Assembly (NCBI GenBank): GCA_013362295.1
Contig: JABFWJ010000322.1
Span: forward strand, 1 to 10,613
Reading direction: 5' to 3'
Origin: Thermoleophilia bacterium
Lineage (GTDB): Bacteria; Actinomycetota; Thermoleophilia; Gaiellales; Gaiellaceae
Length of the DNA stretch: 10,613 nucleotides
Shown: one piece after another, positions 1 through 5,446 of the stretch
Layout of the letters: each line of letters opens with the position of its first letter
Position numbering within the stretch: the stretch's first letter is position 1
Notes under the pieces: generated by a model
Seen by the model: the letters and a program-made list of their open reading frames with translations, nothing else
Databases searched by the model: none
What the model was told of the DNA's origin: nothing
Made by a program: the position numbers and the translations under genes

Positions 1-1094
1 AGATCGACACCGACAAGGTCACCCAGGAGGTCGAGTCGGATTACGCCGGCGTACTGTTGAAGATCACGCTCGAATCCGGCGAGGCCCCCGTCGGGCAGAC
101 GATCGCCTACATCGGCAAGGAGGGCGAGGAGGTCGCCGAGGCGGAAGCGGCGCCGGAGCCCGCCGAGGCGGAAGCGGCGCCGGAGCCCGCGGCGGAGAAA
201 CCCGCGGAGGTGGAGCAGGCACCCGAACCTGATTCGGCGAAGCCGACCGAGACTCGAGATTTCAACGGCCGCATCAAAGCGTCCCCGCTCGCGCGCCGCA
301 TCGCCCGCGAGCGCGGCATCGATCTCGCCTCGCTGACCGGTACGGGCCCGGAGGGGCGGATCGTCGCCGAGGATGTCGAGCGCGGACAGATCGCGAAGCC
401 CGCCGCCGCGCCGGCCGGCGAGGTCGAGTCGGTGCCGCTCACGAACATCCGCAAGACGATCGCGCGCCGCCTCACCGCCGCCTGGCAGGCGCCGGTCTTC
501 CAGCTCACCGTCAGCGCCGACATGACCCGGGCGAACGAGCTCGTCGCGCGCAACCGCGAGCTGAACCCGGACATACGCGTGACCGTGACCGACCTGCTCG
601 CGAAGGTGTGTGCGCAGGCGCTCATGCGCCACCGCGACGTGAACGTCCAGTACGCGGAGGATGCGCTGCTCAAGTTCCCGACCGCGAACATCGGGATCGC
701 GGTCGCCGCCCCGCAGGGCTTGATCGTTCCCGTCCTGCGCTCGGTCGAGCGGCTCTCGCTCGTCGAGGTGGGCGCCGCGCGCGGCGAGATCGTCGGCCGC
801 GCCCGCGAGAACAAGCTGACGACGCAGGATCTCCAGGACGGGACGTTCACGATCTCGAACCTCGGCATGTACGGCATCGAGCAGTTCGTCGCCGTCCTCA
901 ACCCGCCGCAGGCGGCGATCCTCGCCGTCGGCGCGACGATCGACACACCGGTCGCGCGCGACGGCGCGCTCGAGGTGCGGCCGATGATGACGATGACGCT
1001 CACGGTCGATCATCGCGCCGTCGACGGCGCCGCGGGTGCTGACTTCCTGCGCACGGTCAAACAGTTCCTGGAAGAGCCGGCGCTCGCTTTGTGA
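1..1094 (+). CDS. 2-oxoacid dehydrogenase E2 component (dihydrolipoamide acyltransferase), 5'-truncated
   Basis: The gene enters the window open in frame from base 3, giving 363 residues (numbered from there) up to TGA at 1092-1094. The first residues are the end of a lipoyl domain; the TDK motif puts the lipoylated lysine at residue 5. An Ala/Glu/Pro linker follows (about 35-88), then a peripheral subunit-binding domain (91-127, starting IKASPLAR), which in this family docks E1 or E3. The catalytic acyltransferase domain runs from about 141 to the end, with the active-site HxxxDG motif at H337/D341. E2 moves the acyl group from lipoamide to CoA. Whether the complex is pyruvate, branched-chain or oxoglutarate type cannot be told without E1. 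The linker has a 27-bp tandem duplication and, at residues 75-86, a peptide encoded by a decayed REP hairpin. The next gene starts 4 bases after the stop. Confidence 0.95.
   Translation, partial: IDTDKVTQEVESDYAGVLLKITLESGEAPVGQTIAYIGKEGEEVAEAEAAPEPAEAEAAPEPAAEKPAEVEQAPEPDSAKPTETRDFNGRIKASPLARRIARERGIDLASLTGTGPEGRIVAEDVERGQIAKPAAAPAGEVESVPLTNIRKTIARRLTAAWQAPVFQLTVSADMTRANELVARNRELNPDIRVTVTDLLAKVCAQALMRHRDVNVQYAEDALLKFPTANIGIAVAAPQGLIVPVLRSVERLSLVEVGAARGEIVGRARENKLTTQDLQDGTFTISNLGMYGIEQFVAVLNPPQAAILAVGATIDTPVARDGALEVRPMMTMTLTVDHRAVDGAAGADFLRTVKQFLEEPALAL
135..188 (+). repeat. 27-bp perfect tandem duplication in the E2 linker
   Basis: Bases 135-161 and 162-188 are identical. Each encodes AEAEAAPEP in frame, so the duplication lengthens the flexible linker between the lipoyl and subunit-binding domains without disturbing the reading frame. 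Recent slippage or unequal exchange is the simplest explanation. Confidence 0.95.
224..256 (-). repeat. Degenerate REP hairpin inside the E2 coding sequence
   Basis: Bases 225-258 match the REP at 9941-9974 at 30 of 34 positions, including the first 15 in a row. Read on the minus strand, the 15-base arms surround a TTC loop. The G.T pair at stem position 9, seen in all intact copies, is kept, but positions 8 and 10 no longer pair. The 5' flank on that strand (GAAATCT) resembles the AAAATCT flank of the copy at 2888. In the E2 frame it reads EPDSAKPTETR, against EPDSAQPNQIR for the same frame of the intact copies. The hairpin has decayed while the frame stayed open, as expected for an insertion now under protein-level constraint. 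Confidence 0.8.
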
Positions 1095-1098
1095 GCGT

Positions 1099-1431
1099 AT
1101 GAACGCGCCGCGCGTCTGGTATCTCGTCCGAGACTTCGACCGCGGCCGCGACTTCTACAAGCGCGTGCTCGGCTTCGACGAGACGTATGTGGACTGGCAC
1201 GACAAGTGGTCGCAGATGGAGCAGGGCGAAATGCGCATCGCGCTCGCCGAGGGCGAGCCCGTCGACTGCGGCGTCGCGACGGTCGACGTCGCCGACGTGA
1301 AGGCGGATGCGGAGAGGCTCCGCGACGAAGGCGTCGAAGTGGGGGTCGTGCTCGAGCTCGCAGGCCAGATCCGGATCGTCGACGTCTTCGATCCGGACGG
1401 AAATCGCGTCCAGCTCACCCAGCCGCTCTGA
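1099..1431 (+). CDS. VOC (glyoxalase/bleomycin-resistance) superfamily protein
   Basis: A 110-residue single VOC module. It opens with a beta strand and an FDRGRDFYKRVLGF helix, the usual first half of the fold, and ends with the DPDGNRVQL strand typical of the last beta element. VOC proteins may be metal-dependent lyases, isomerases or dioxygenases, or metal-free binding proteins. No clear set of metal ligands (early His, late Glu) is present: the late position is Gln in NRVQLTQ, so the substrate cannot be assigned. ATG 1099 was chosen because the fold begins immediately after it and the reading frame upstream lies inside the E2 gene. It starts 4 bases after the E2 stop, and its own stop shares one base with the next ATG (TGATG), so co-transcription with translational coupling is likely. 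Confidence 0.88.
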   Translation: MNAPRVWYLVRDFDRGRDFYKRVLGFDETYVDWHDKWSQMEQGEMRIALAEGEPVDCGVATVDVADVKADAERLRDEGVEVGVVLELAGQIRIVDVFDPDGNRVQLTQPL

Positions 1432-1886
1432 TGATCCGCAAGGGCTCGGCCGCCGATGTCCCGTTCATGCGCTCGATGCTCGCCCATGCCTACGCGTGGC
1501 GCGTGAACGCGCTCGACGCCGACATCCCGCTGACGCGCTACGTCGACAACTGGGGCCGCCCGGGCGACGTCGCCGTGATCGCGCACGAGACCGGCAACCG
1601 CGTCGGCGCGGCGTGGTTCCGGCTCTTCCGCCGCAGCGAGCCCGGCTACGGGTTCCTCGACGAGCAGACGCCCGAGCTCTCGATCTCGGTCGTGCCGTCC
1701 CGCCGCCGCCACGGGGTGGGGCAGGAGCTGCTCGACGCGCTGCTCGAGAAGGCGCGCGCGGAGAACCACGCCCGAGTGTCGCTGTCGGTGGAGAAGGATT
1801 CGCCGGCGGTCGCGTTCTACGAGCGCAACGGCTTCACCGCCTCCGGCGAGTCGCAGGGCGGGCTCGTGATGGTTCGTGAGTTGTGA
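1431..1886 (+). CDS. GNAT-family N-acetyltransferase
   Basis: A 151-residue GNAT enzyme, which would move an acetyl group from acetyl-CoA to an unknown amine. The N-terminus (MIRKGSAADVPFM) is the usual first strand and helix. Motif A lies at about residues 84-103, with the acetyl-CoA pyrophosphate-binding loop RRHGVG at 92-97. Motif B is at about 115-136 and contains SPAVAFYERNGF, the typical alpha4-beta7 signature. The ATG overlaps the stop of the preceding VOC gene by one base. No motif points to a specific substrate such as ribosomal protein, aminoglycoside or polyamine. With VOC genes on both sides, a role in small-molecule modification or detoxification is possible, but this is inference from position only. 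Confidence 0.92.
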   Translation: MIRKGSAADVPFMRSMLAHAYAWRVNALDADIPLTRYVDNWGRPGDVAVIAHETGNRVGAAWFRLFRRSEPGYGFLDEQTPELSISVVPSRRRHGVGQELLDALLEKARAENHARVSLSVEKDSPAVAFYERNGFTASGESQGGLVMVREL

Positions 1887-1896
1887 AGGCGGGACC

Positions 1897-2322
1897 GTGA
1901 AGGCCAAGCTCGCAGGCATCAACCACGTCGCGCTGCGCGTCGACGACCTCGAGGCGGCGGTCGCGTTCTATACCGCATTGTTCGAACCCACGGCGGTCGA
2001 CCGCAGCGAGGAGGACGCAGCGTTCCTGGAGATCGGCGACCAGTTCCTCGCCCTCTTCGAGCGTGGAGAGGAGCCGCACTTCGGGCTCGTGGTCGAGGAC
2101 AAGCAGGCCGCCCGCCGCGCGCTCGAGGAAGCCGGCGTCGAAATCGTCGGCCGTCGCCTCGATTTCCGTGACCCGTCGGGCAACCTCGTCCAGATCGTCC
2201 AGTACGACGAGATCCAGTTCACCAAGGCCGATCACATCCTCACGGCGATGGGCCTCTCGCCGGAGAAGTCGGCGTCCGCACTCGAGGAGCTGCGCGCCAA
2301 AGGACTGCTCGACAAAACCTAA
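1897..2322 (+). CDS. VOC superfamily protein with helical C-terminal extension
   Basis: A 141-residue protein. The VOC module covers roughly residues 5-110: INHVALRVDDLEAAVAFY at the start, HFGLVVED in the middle and DPSGNLVQIVQY at the end. The early His and the middle His occupy metal-ligand positions of the superfamily, but the late ligand is Gln, so metal binding is uncertain. A tail of about 30 residues rich in Leu, Glu and Lys follows and looks helical. GTG 1897 is preferred over the in-frame GTG 1876: GAAGG at 1885-1889 lies 7 bases before it, and the protein then begins directly with the first strand. The TAA at 2320-2322 overlaps the TAG of the convergent transposase frame (2319-2321), and the first REP hairpin begins 5 bases later. 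Confidence 0.88.
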   Translation: MKAKLAGINHVALRVDDLEAAVAFYTALFEPTAVDRSEEDAAFLEIGDQFLALFERGEEPHFGLVVEDKQAARRALEEAGVEIVGRRLDFRDPSGNLVQIVQYDEIQFTKADHILTAMGLSPEKSASALEELRAKGLLDKT

Positions 2323-2834
2323 AAGCGTGAATCTGGTTCGCTTCGCGAATCAGATTCAGACGCAGGCCGAACCTGATTCGGCGCAGCCGAACCAGATTCG
2401 AGCCTTTCGTCCCACGGCACCGGCAAGACGAAGGAGAACTCCGCGTCGAAGCTGCTCCACGGCCAGGGGCGGTACGGCGGGTTCTCGGCGATGTAGTCGA
2501 ACAACCGGTACGCGTGACGCTCGGTCGTCACCTCGACGCTGACGAACGGCGAGTCGAAGACGTGTCCGCGCCGACCGTGCCGCCAGTTGAACCCGGATGC
2601 GTACCGCTTGTTCAAACGCCGAATCGCCGCGGTGAGCATCTTCTCCTCGAAGCTCGCGAGGACGTGGTAGTGCGTCGGCATGAGGCAGAACTCGTGGCAG
2701 ATGAGGAACTGCTCGGCGCTCAGATCCGCGAGGATTTGCACGCCAGCTCGGTAGTCGGTGCGATCCCTGAAGATGCGCTCTTCTGCGATCGAGCGAGTGG
2801 TGACGTGGAACGTCCCGGCGTGTGTCGCGCGCAT
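2319..2834 (-). CDS. REP-associated tyrosine transposase (RAYT, Y1/HUH family)
   Basis: 171 codons; about 144 belong to the transposase. The N-terminus (TFHVTTRSIAEERIFRD) matches the first strand and following segment of the Y1 transposase fold. The HUH metal-binding motif is H55-Y-H57 within MPTHYHVLA. GHVFDSPFVSV (90-100) is the conserved segment before the active-site helix, and the nucleophile is predicted as Y114 in the YIAENP motif. The family usually has several more residues between NP and the WPWSS block (124-128), so a small in-frame deletion is possible. These single-strand nucleases bind and process REP hairpins. The native stop seems lost: the frame runs into the hairpins at 2400-2328, giving a 27-residue tail, and ends in TAG overlapping the stop of the VOC gene. 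ATG 2834 is the only in-frame start before the fold, but no good ribosome site precedes it. Confidence 0.88.
   Translation of the reverse strand: MRATHAGTFHVTTRSIAEERIFRDRTDYRAGVQILADLSAEQFLICHEFCLMPTHYHVLASFEEKMLTAAIRRLNKRYASGFNWRHGRRGHVFDSPFVSVEVTTERHAYRLFDYIAENPPYRPWPWSSFDAEFSFVLPVPWDERLESGSAAPNQVRPASESDSRSEPDSRF
2328..2358 (+). repeat. REP hairpin, short class (31 nt), copy A1
   Basis: 14-base arms at 2328-2341 and 2345-2358 surround the loop TTC. All positions pair except one G.T at stem position 9. The 5' flank is AAAAGCG. It is identical over all 31 bases to copy B1 at 2888-2918. The hairpin starts 5 bases after the stop of the VOC gene, so it would be in that gene's 3' transcript. 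Confidence 0.92.
2368..2400 (-). repeat. REP hairpin, long class (33 nt), copy A2
   Basis: Read on the minus strand: 15-base arms around the loop TGC, with G.T-type pairs at stem positions 5 and 9. It is separated from A1 by 9 bases and faces it. The 5' flank on that strand is AAAGGCT. It has the same sequence as the solo copy at 9940-9972. The RAYT frame reads through it as ESGSAAPNQV. Confidence 0.92.
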
Positions 2835-2887
2835 GCCTCGAGCTTGCCTGGCACCGACGACCGGGACTGCAACAACTCTGAAAATCT

Positions 2888-2918
2888 TGAATCTGGTTCG
2901 CTTCGCGAATCAGATTCA
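2888..2918 (+). repeat. REP hairpin, short class (31 nt), copy B1
   Basis: 14-base arms at 2888-2901 and 2905-2918 with the loop TTC and one G.T pair at stem position 9. The 5' flank is AAAATCT. It lies upstream of the transposase start, between that gene and the hydrolase gene. Confidence 0.92.
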
Positions 2919-2927
2919 GGGCAGCTC

Positions 2928-2960
2928 CGAATCTGATTCGGCGCAGCCGAACCAGATTCG
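2928..2960 (-). repeat. REP hairpin, long class (33 nt), copy B2
   Basis: Minus-strand hairpin with 15-base arms and loop TGC. Stem position 5 is a Watson-Crick pair here, unlike A2, so only the position-9 G.T pair remains. The 5' flank is TAAGGCT. The hydrolase stop at 2976-2978 lies 15 bases to its right, so the hydrolase transcript would run into it. Confidence 0.92.
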
Positions 2961-2975
2961 AGCCTTACGGTTTCC

Positions 2976-3578
2976 TCAGAGGCGCCCCAACCACTCCCGA
3001 ACGTCTGCCACGAATCCGGGGTCGAGCGTGTGGTCGAGCGGATACTCGCGGTACAGCACCTCCGCGCCCGCATCGACCAGCAAGCGGCGCGCGGCTCGTC
3101 CGTACTCGACCGAGATGAGCGGGTCGTACAGACCGTGCCCGATCGCGACGGGCGGGAGCGTCGGTGAGAAATCGCCTTCCCAGGCGTCCGTGTCGGGGAT
3201 GAAGCCCGAGAACGCGACGATCGCATCCGGGCGCGGACGGCCGACGCCGAGCCCGAGCGCGTACGACATCACCGCCCCTTGCGAGAACCCCGCGAGCCAC
3301 ACGCTCGAGTGCGGCAGCGAGTCCAGCCACGACGCAACCGAGGCGTAGACGGGCGCGAACGTCACCGGGTCCGGATGCCCGACCTCGTACACCGCGTACC
3401 AGTGCGCGCCGCCCGGCGGCAGCGACAGCGGCCCGCGCGGGCAGTAGCCGTGGCGCTTGCGCTCCGGGTCGAGCAGGTCGAGCAGCGGGAAGAGATCGTT
3501 CTCGTCGGCGCCGCGCCCGTGGAACATCACGAACGCGCCCTCGGCCTCGCCGGAGGCGGGCCGCTCTCGGACGATCAC
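2976..3578 (-). CDS. Alpha/beta hydrolase, phospholipase/carboxylesterase family (MhqD-like)
   Basis: A 200-residue serine hydrolase. The family's N-terminal FHGRGADENDL motif (19-29) supplies the oxyanion hole. The nucleophile is S99 in GFSQG, and the acid and base are predicted as D152 (GLYDP) and H183 (LDHTLDP). There is no signal peptide, so it is probably cytoplasmic. GTG 3578 overlaps the TGA of the dioxygenase gene (GTGA), and the hydrolase fold begins 14 residues later; longer in-frame extensions lie inside the upstream gene and look like no protein. In Bacillus subtilis a hydrolase of this family (MhqD) and a VOC dioxygenase (MhqO) belong to one quinone-responsive regulon. The fused gene order here suggests a related job, handling ring-cleavage products or quinone conjugates, but the substrate is inference. 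Confidence 0.9.
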   Translation of the reverse strand: MIVRERPASGEAEGAFVMFHGRGADENDLFPLLDLLDPERKRHGYCPRGPLSLPPGGAHWYAVYEVGHPDPVTFAPVYASVASWLDSLPHSSVWLAGFSQGAVMSYALGLGVGRPRPDAIVAFSGFIPDTDAWEGDFSPTLPPVAIGHGLYDPLISVEYGRAARRLLVDAGAEVLYREYPLDHTLDPGFVADVREWLGRL

Positions 3579-4477
3579 CGAGCCGAACGCGCGGCGCGCG
3601 GGTTCGGCAGCGGGGCGAGGATGCCTTCGACCTGCTCGCGGTACTGCTCGTAGTTGGGCGGCAGCGACAGCGACTCGCCGAGCGTCTCGAACGGTTCGTC
3701 CGCGGTGAACCCCGGCCCGATCGTCGCGATCTCGAAGAGCACGCCGCTCGGCTCGCGGAAGTAGATCGACTTGAAGTAGAAGCGATCGATGACCGGCGTC
3801 GGCTGTCCCCCGCCGTCGATCACCTTGTCGCGCCACGCATCGTGCTCGTCAAGCTTCGACGCCCACGCGACGTGATGCACCGTGCCCGCCGACTGCATCC
3901 CGCGTTCGGCGGGCGGCACGTCGTAGATGTAGAAGCCGCTCCGCTTCTCGCCGCGTGCGACCCAGCCCGGCTCGAAGTCGAGCGCGTGCAGCAGCCGCTC
4001 GCTGCGCTCAGGGTGCGACGCGTACGCACGCACGCCGGCGAAGCCGCGAATGCGGTGCTCCTCCGGGATGTCGGGCGCGTGGGCGGTCAGCGGCGGCTCG
4101 CCGGTGTCGTCGACGAGCAGCTGGAGCGCGAGCCCTTCCGGGTCGGTGAACAACAGCGAGCGTCCGTCGATCTCGCCGCCGACGCGCTTCTGCCAGAACT
4201 CGAGCGACTCGTCGGAGCCGACGCGGAACGAGACGAGGTGCACCATCCCGTCGCCGGCGCGACCCCTCGGCGCGCCCGGGTACTCGAAGAACGTGATGTC
4301 GGCGCCGGCCGAGCCCTTCTCGTCGGCGTAGAAGAGGTGGTAGACGGTGGGGTCGTCCTGGTTGACGGTCTTCTTGACCATGCGCAGGCCGAGCTCGCCT
4401 GCGTAGAACTCGACGTTCGCCGGCGCGTCGCCGGTGATGCAGGTGATGTGGTGGACGCCTTCGAGTCGCACGCGCAT
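3575..4477 (-). CDS. VOC-family ring-cleaving dioxygenase (MhqO/PcpA-like), two VOC domains
   Basis: A 300-residue protein of two VOC halves, about 1-125 and 143-255, plus a C-terminal segment. The N-terminus (GVHHITCITGDAPANVEFY, then LGLRMVKKTVNQDDP and GAPRGRAGDGMVH) is the signature of the MhqO/YkcA group. Metal ligands expected from PcpA-type hydroquinone dioxygenases are present: the His pair at 9-10, the His pair at 201-202 and E249 in LFEI. It would open the ring of hydroquinone-type compounds with Fe(II) and O2, in the cytosol. The length is normal for the group. The ATG at 4477 lies only 10 bases from the divergent quinone reductase start. The TGA overlaps the hydrolase GTG by 4 bases, so the two are translationally coupled. 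The exact substrate is unknown. Confidence 0.92.
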   Translation of the reverse strand: MRVRLEGVHHITCITGDAPANVEFYAGELGLRMVKKTVNQDDPTVYHLFYADEKGSAGADITFFEYPGAPRGRAGDGMVHLVSFRVGSDESLEFWQKRVGGEIDGRSLLFTDPEGLALQLLVDDTGEPPLTAHAPDIPEEHRIRGFAGVRAYASHPERSERLLHALDFEPGWVARGEKRSGFYIYDVPPAERGMQSAGTVHHVAWASKLDEHDAWRDKVIDGGGQPTPVIDRFYFKSIYFREPSGVLFEIATIGPGFTADEPFETLGESLSLPPNYEQYREQVEGILAPLPNPRAARSAR

Positions 4478-4494
4478 AGCATGACGTATGCGCG
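4471..4494. promoter_or_regulatory. Divergent start region with 8-bp inverted repeat (possible operator)
   Basis: CGCGCATA at 4471-4478 and TATGCGCG at 4487-4494 are perfect inverted copies 8 bases apart. They contain the start codons of the dioxygenase (minus, 4477) and the quinone reductase (plus, 4488). Only 10 bases separate the two starts, so promoter and operator must overlap coding sequence or the mRNAs must be leaderless. Part of the symmetry arises simply because both proteins begin Met-Arg with CGC codons; operator function is a hypothesis. Confidence 0.4.
4477..4482 (+). promoter_or_regulatory. Candidate leaderless -10 box (TAGCAT) of the quinone reductase gene
   Basis: TAGCAT fits TANNNT and ends 5 bases before ATG 4488, the spacing expected for a leaderless actinobacterial transcript. 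The gene shows no ribosome-binding site. On the other strand TACGTC (4488-4483), 5 bases before the dioxygenase ATG, is a weaker counterpart. No clear -35 was seen. Confidence 0.35.
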
Positions 4495-5375
4495 CGGCCG
4501 TGATCGTAGAGGGGCACCTCGAGATCCAGGAGCGCCCGGATCCGGTTCCAGGGCCCGGCGAGATCCTGATCCGCGTCCGCGCGGCCGGGGTGAACGGCGC
4601 CGACCTGGCCCAACGGGCCGGGCATTATCCGCCGCCGCCGGGCGTCCCGCCGGACCTGCCCGGACTCGAGTGCGCCGGAGAGACCGAGGGCGGCGACCGC
4701 GTGATGGCGCTCGTCCCGGGCGGCGGACACGCCGAGCTCGTGGCGGTGCACGAGTCGCACGTCCTGCCCGTCCCGGAGAGCATCGGCTGGCCGGAGGCGG
4801 GCGGCTTCGTCGAGACGTTCGCGACTGCTCACGACGCGCTCTTCACCCAGGCCGAGCTCGCGTCGGGCGAGCGGCTGCTCGTGAACGGCGCCGCCGGCGG
4901 CGTCGGCACGGCGGCCGTGCAGCTCGGCGCCGAGGCGGGCGCGACCGTCACCGGCAGCGCCAGGCACCACGTCGAGGAGATCATGGAGCTCGGCGCGGCC
5001 GACACCGAGGCGTCGGGCCTCTACGACGTGATCCTCGAGCTCGTCGGCGGCGACAACCTGCGCACGAACCTCGAGCTGCTCAATCTGCTCGGCCGCATCT
5101 CCGTGATCGGGACCGGCGCGGGTGCGACGGCGCAGATCCACTTCGGCCGCCTGATGGCGGCACGCGGCCGCATCCACGGCTCGGCGCTGCGCCCGCGCTC
5201 GCGCGAGGAGAAAGCGGAGGTCATGCGCCTGCTCCGCGTGGACGTCCTGCCGCTGCTCGCCGACGGCCGCGTCGTCGTGCCGGTGCACGCGACGTTCCCG
5301 CTCGACCAGGCGCAGGAGGCCTACGACGCGTTCGCCGCCGGCGGGAAGTTCGGCAAGATCGTCATCCTGGCCTAG
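4488..5375 (+). CDS. NADPH:quinone oxidoreductase-like MDR protein (zinc-free alcohol dehydrogenase family)
   Basis: A 295-residue medium-chain dehydrogenase/reductase. The GroES-like N-terminal half begins MRAAVIVEG and includes the QOR-type AAGVNGADLAQRAGHYPPPPG and LPGLECAGE segments. The cofactor-binding Rossmann half carries AAGGVG at 135-140. The structural-zinc cysteines are absent, as in zeta-crystallin/QOR enzymes, which reduce quinones with NADPH. It is shorter than the roughly 320-330 residues usual for QOR: the stretch after the second Rossmann strand (161-181) goes straight from ELGA to YDVILELVGG, without the usual segment of about 20 residues. The frame is otherwise intact. Divergence from a quinone-type dioxygenase gene supports a quinone or enone substrate. 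Confidence 0.9.
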   Translation: MRAAVIVEGHLEIQERPDPVPGPGEILIRVRAAGVNGADLAQRAGHYPPPPGVPPDLPGLECAGETEGGDRVMALVPGGGHAELVAVHESHVLPVPESIGWPEAGGFVETFATAHDALFTQAELASGERLLVNGAAGGVGTAAVQLGAEAGATVTGSARHHVEEIMELGAADTEASGLYDVILELVGGDNLRTNLELLNLLGRISVIGTGAGATAQIHFGRLMAARGRIHGSALRPRSREEKAEVMRLLRVDVLPLLADGRVVVPVHATFPLDQAQEAYDAFAAGGKFGKIVILA

Positions 5376-5407
5376 GTCACTGCACGCGCCGCGGACCGAC
5401 CGCCCGA

Positions 5408-5413
5408 TACCAT
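5408..5413 (+). promoter_or_regulatory. Candidate -10 box (TACCAT) for lpdA
   Basis: TACCAT fits TANNNT within the 71-base gap before lpdA. It would give a leader of roughly 27 bases carrying the GAGGAG ribosome site. No convincing -35 is present, so this is weak. Confidence 0.25.
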
Positions 5414-5446
5414 CGCGCGCGGAAACCGAAGAATCGAGGAGATGAG

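Larger units (their letters stand above)
2321..2967. mobile_element. REP-RAYT unit: transposase gene bracketed by two REP hairpin pairs
   Basis: The RAYT gene lies between two copies of the same two-hairpin module, 2328-2400 and 2888-2960, offset by exactly 560 bases. In each module a 31-base hairpin faces a 33-base hairpin across a 9-base spacer, and outside flanks are also shared: AAAA at the left, AGCCTT at the right. This is the arrangement known for REP/BIME sequences with their RAYT (TnpA-REP). Either the whole block moved once, or the gene landed in or created a duplicated module. No target-site duplication is visible, and HUH-type Y1 transposases make none. Confidence 0.75.

Noticed and set aside
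107..1003. 298-codon open frame on the minus strand opposite E2
   Set aside because: Its Ser/Arg/Ala-rich composition is the mirror of a GC-rich gene; the plus strand has full E2 domains and motifs.
2328..2960. CRISPR array or phage attachment sites
   Set aside because: The units are palindromic, occur as face-to-face pairs with a fixed 9-base spacer, recur singly elsewhere and flank a RAYT gene; there are no regular unique spacers, cas genes or integrase.
2514..3348. Plus-strand open frames across the transposase and hydrolase
   Set aside because: Antisense shadows that merely read through the REP hairpins; no start signals and no family resemblance.
3579..3836. N-terminal extension of the alpha/beta hydrolase
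   Set aside because: It overlaps the dioxygenase coding sequence and shows no signal peptide or domain; GTG 3578 with the GTGA overlap is the better start.
3842..5446. Very long plus-strand open frame upstream of lpdA
   Set aside because: It runs antisense to the dioxygenase and out of frame over the quinone reductase, is Arg/Gly/Ala-rich without any domain, and the Lpd homology and ribosome site both begin at ATG 5447.
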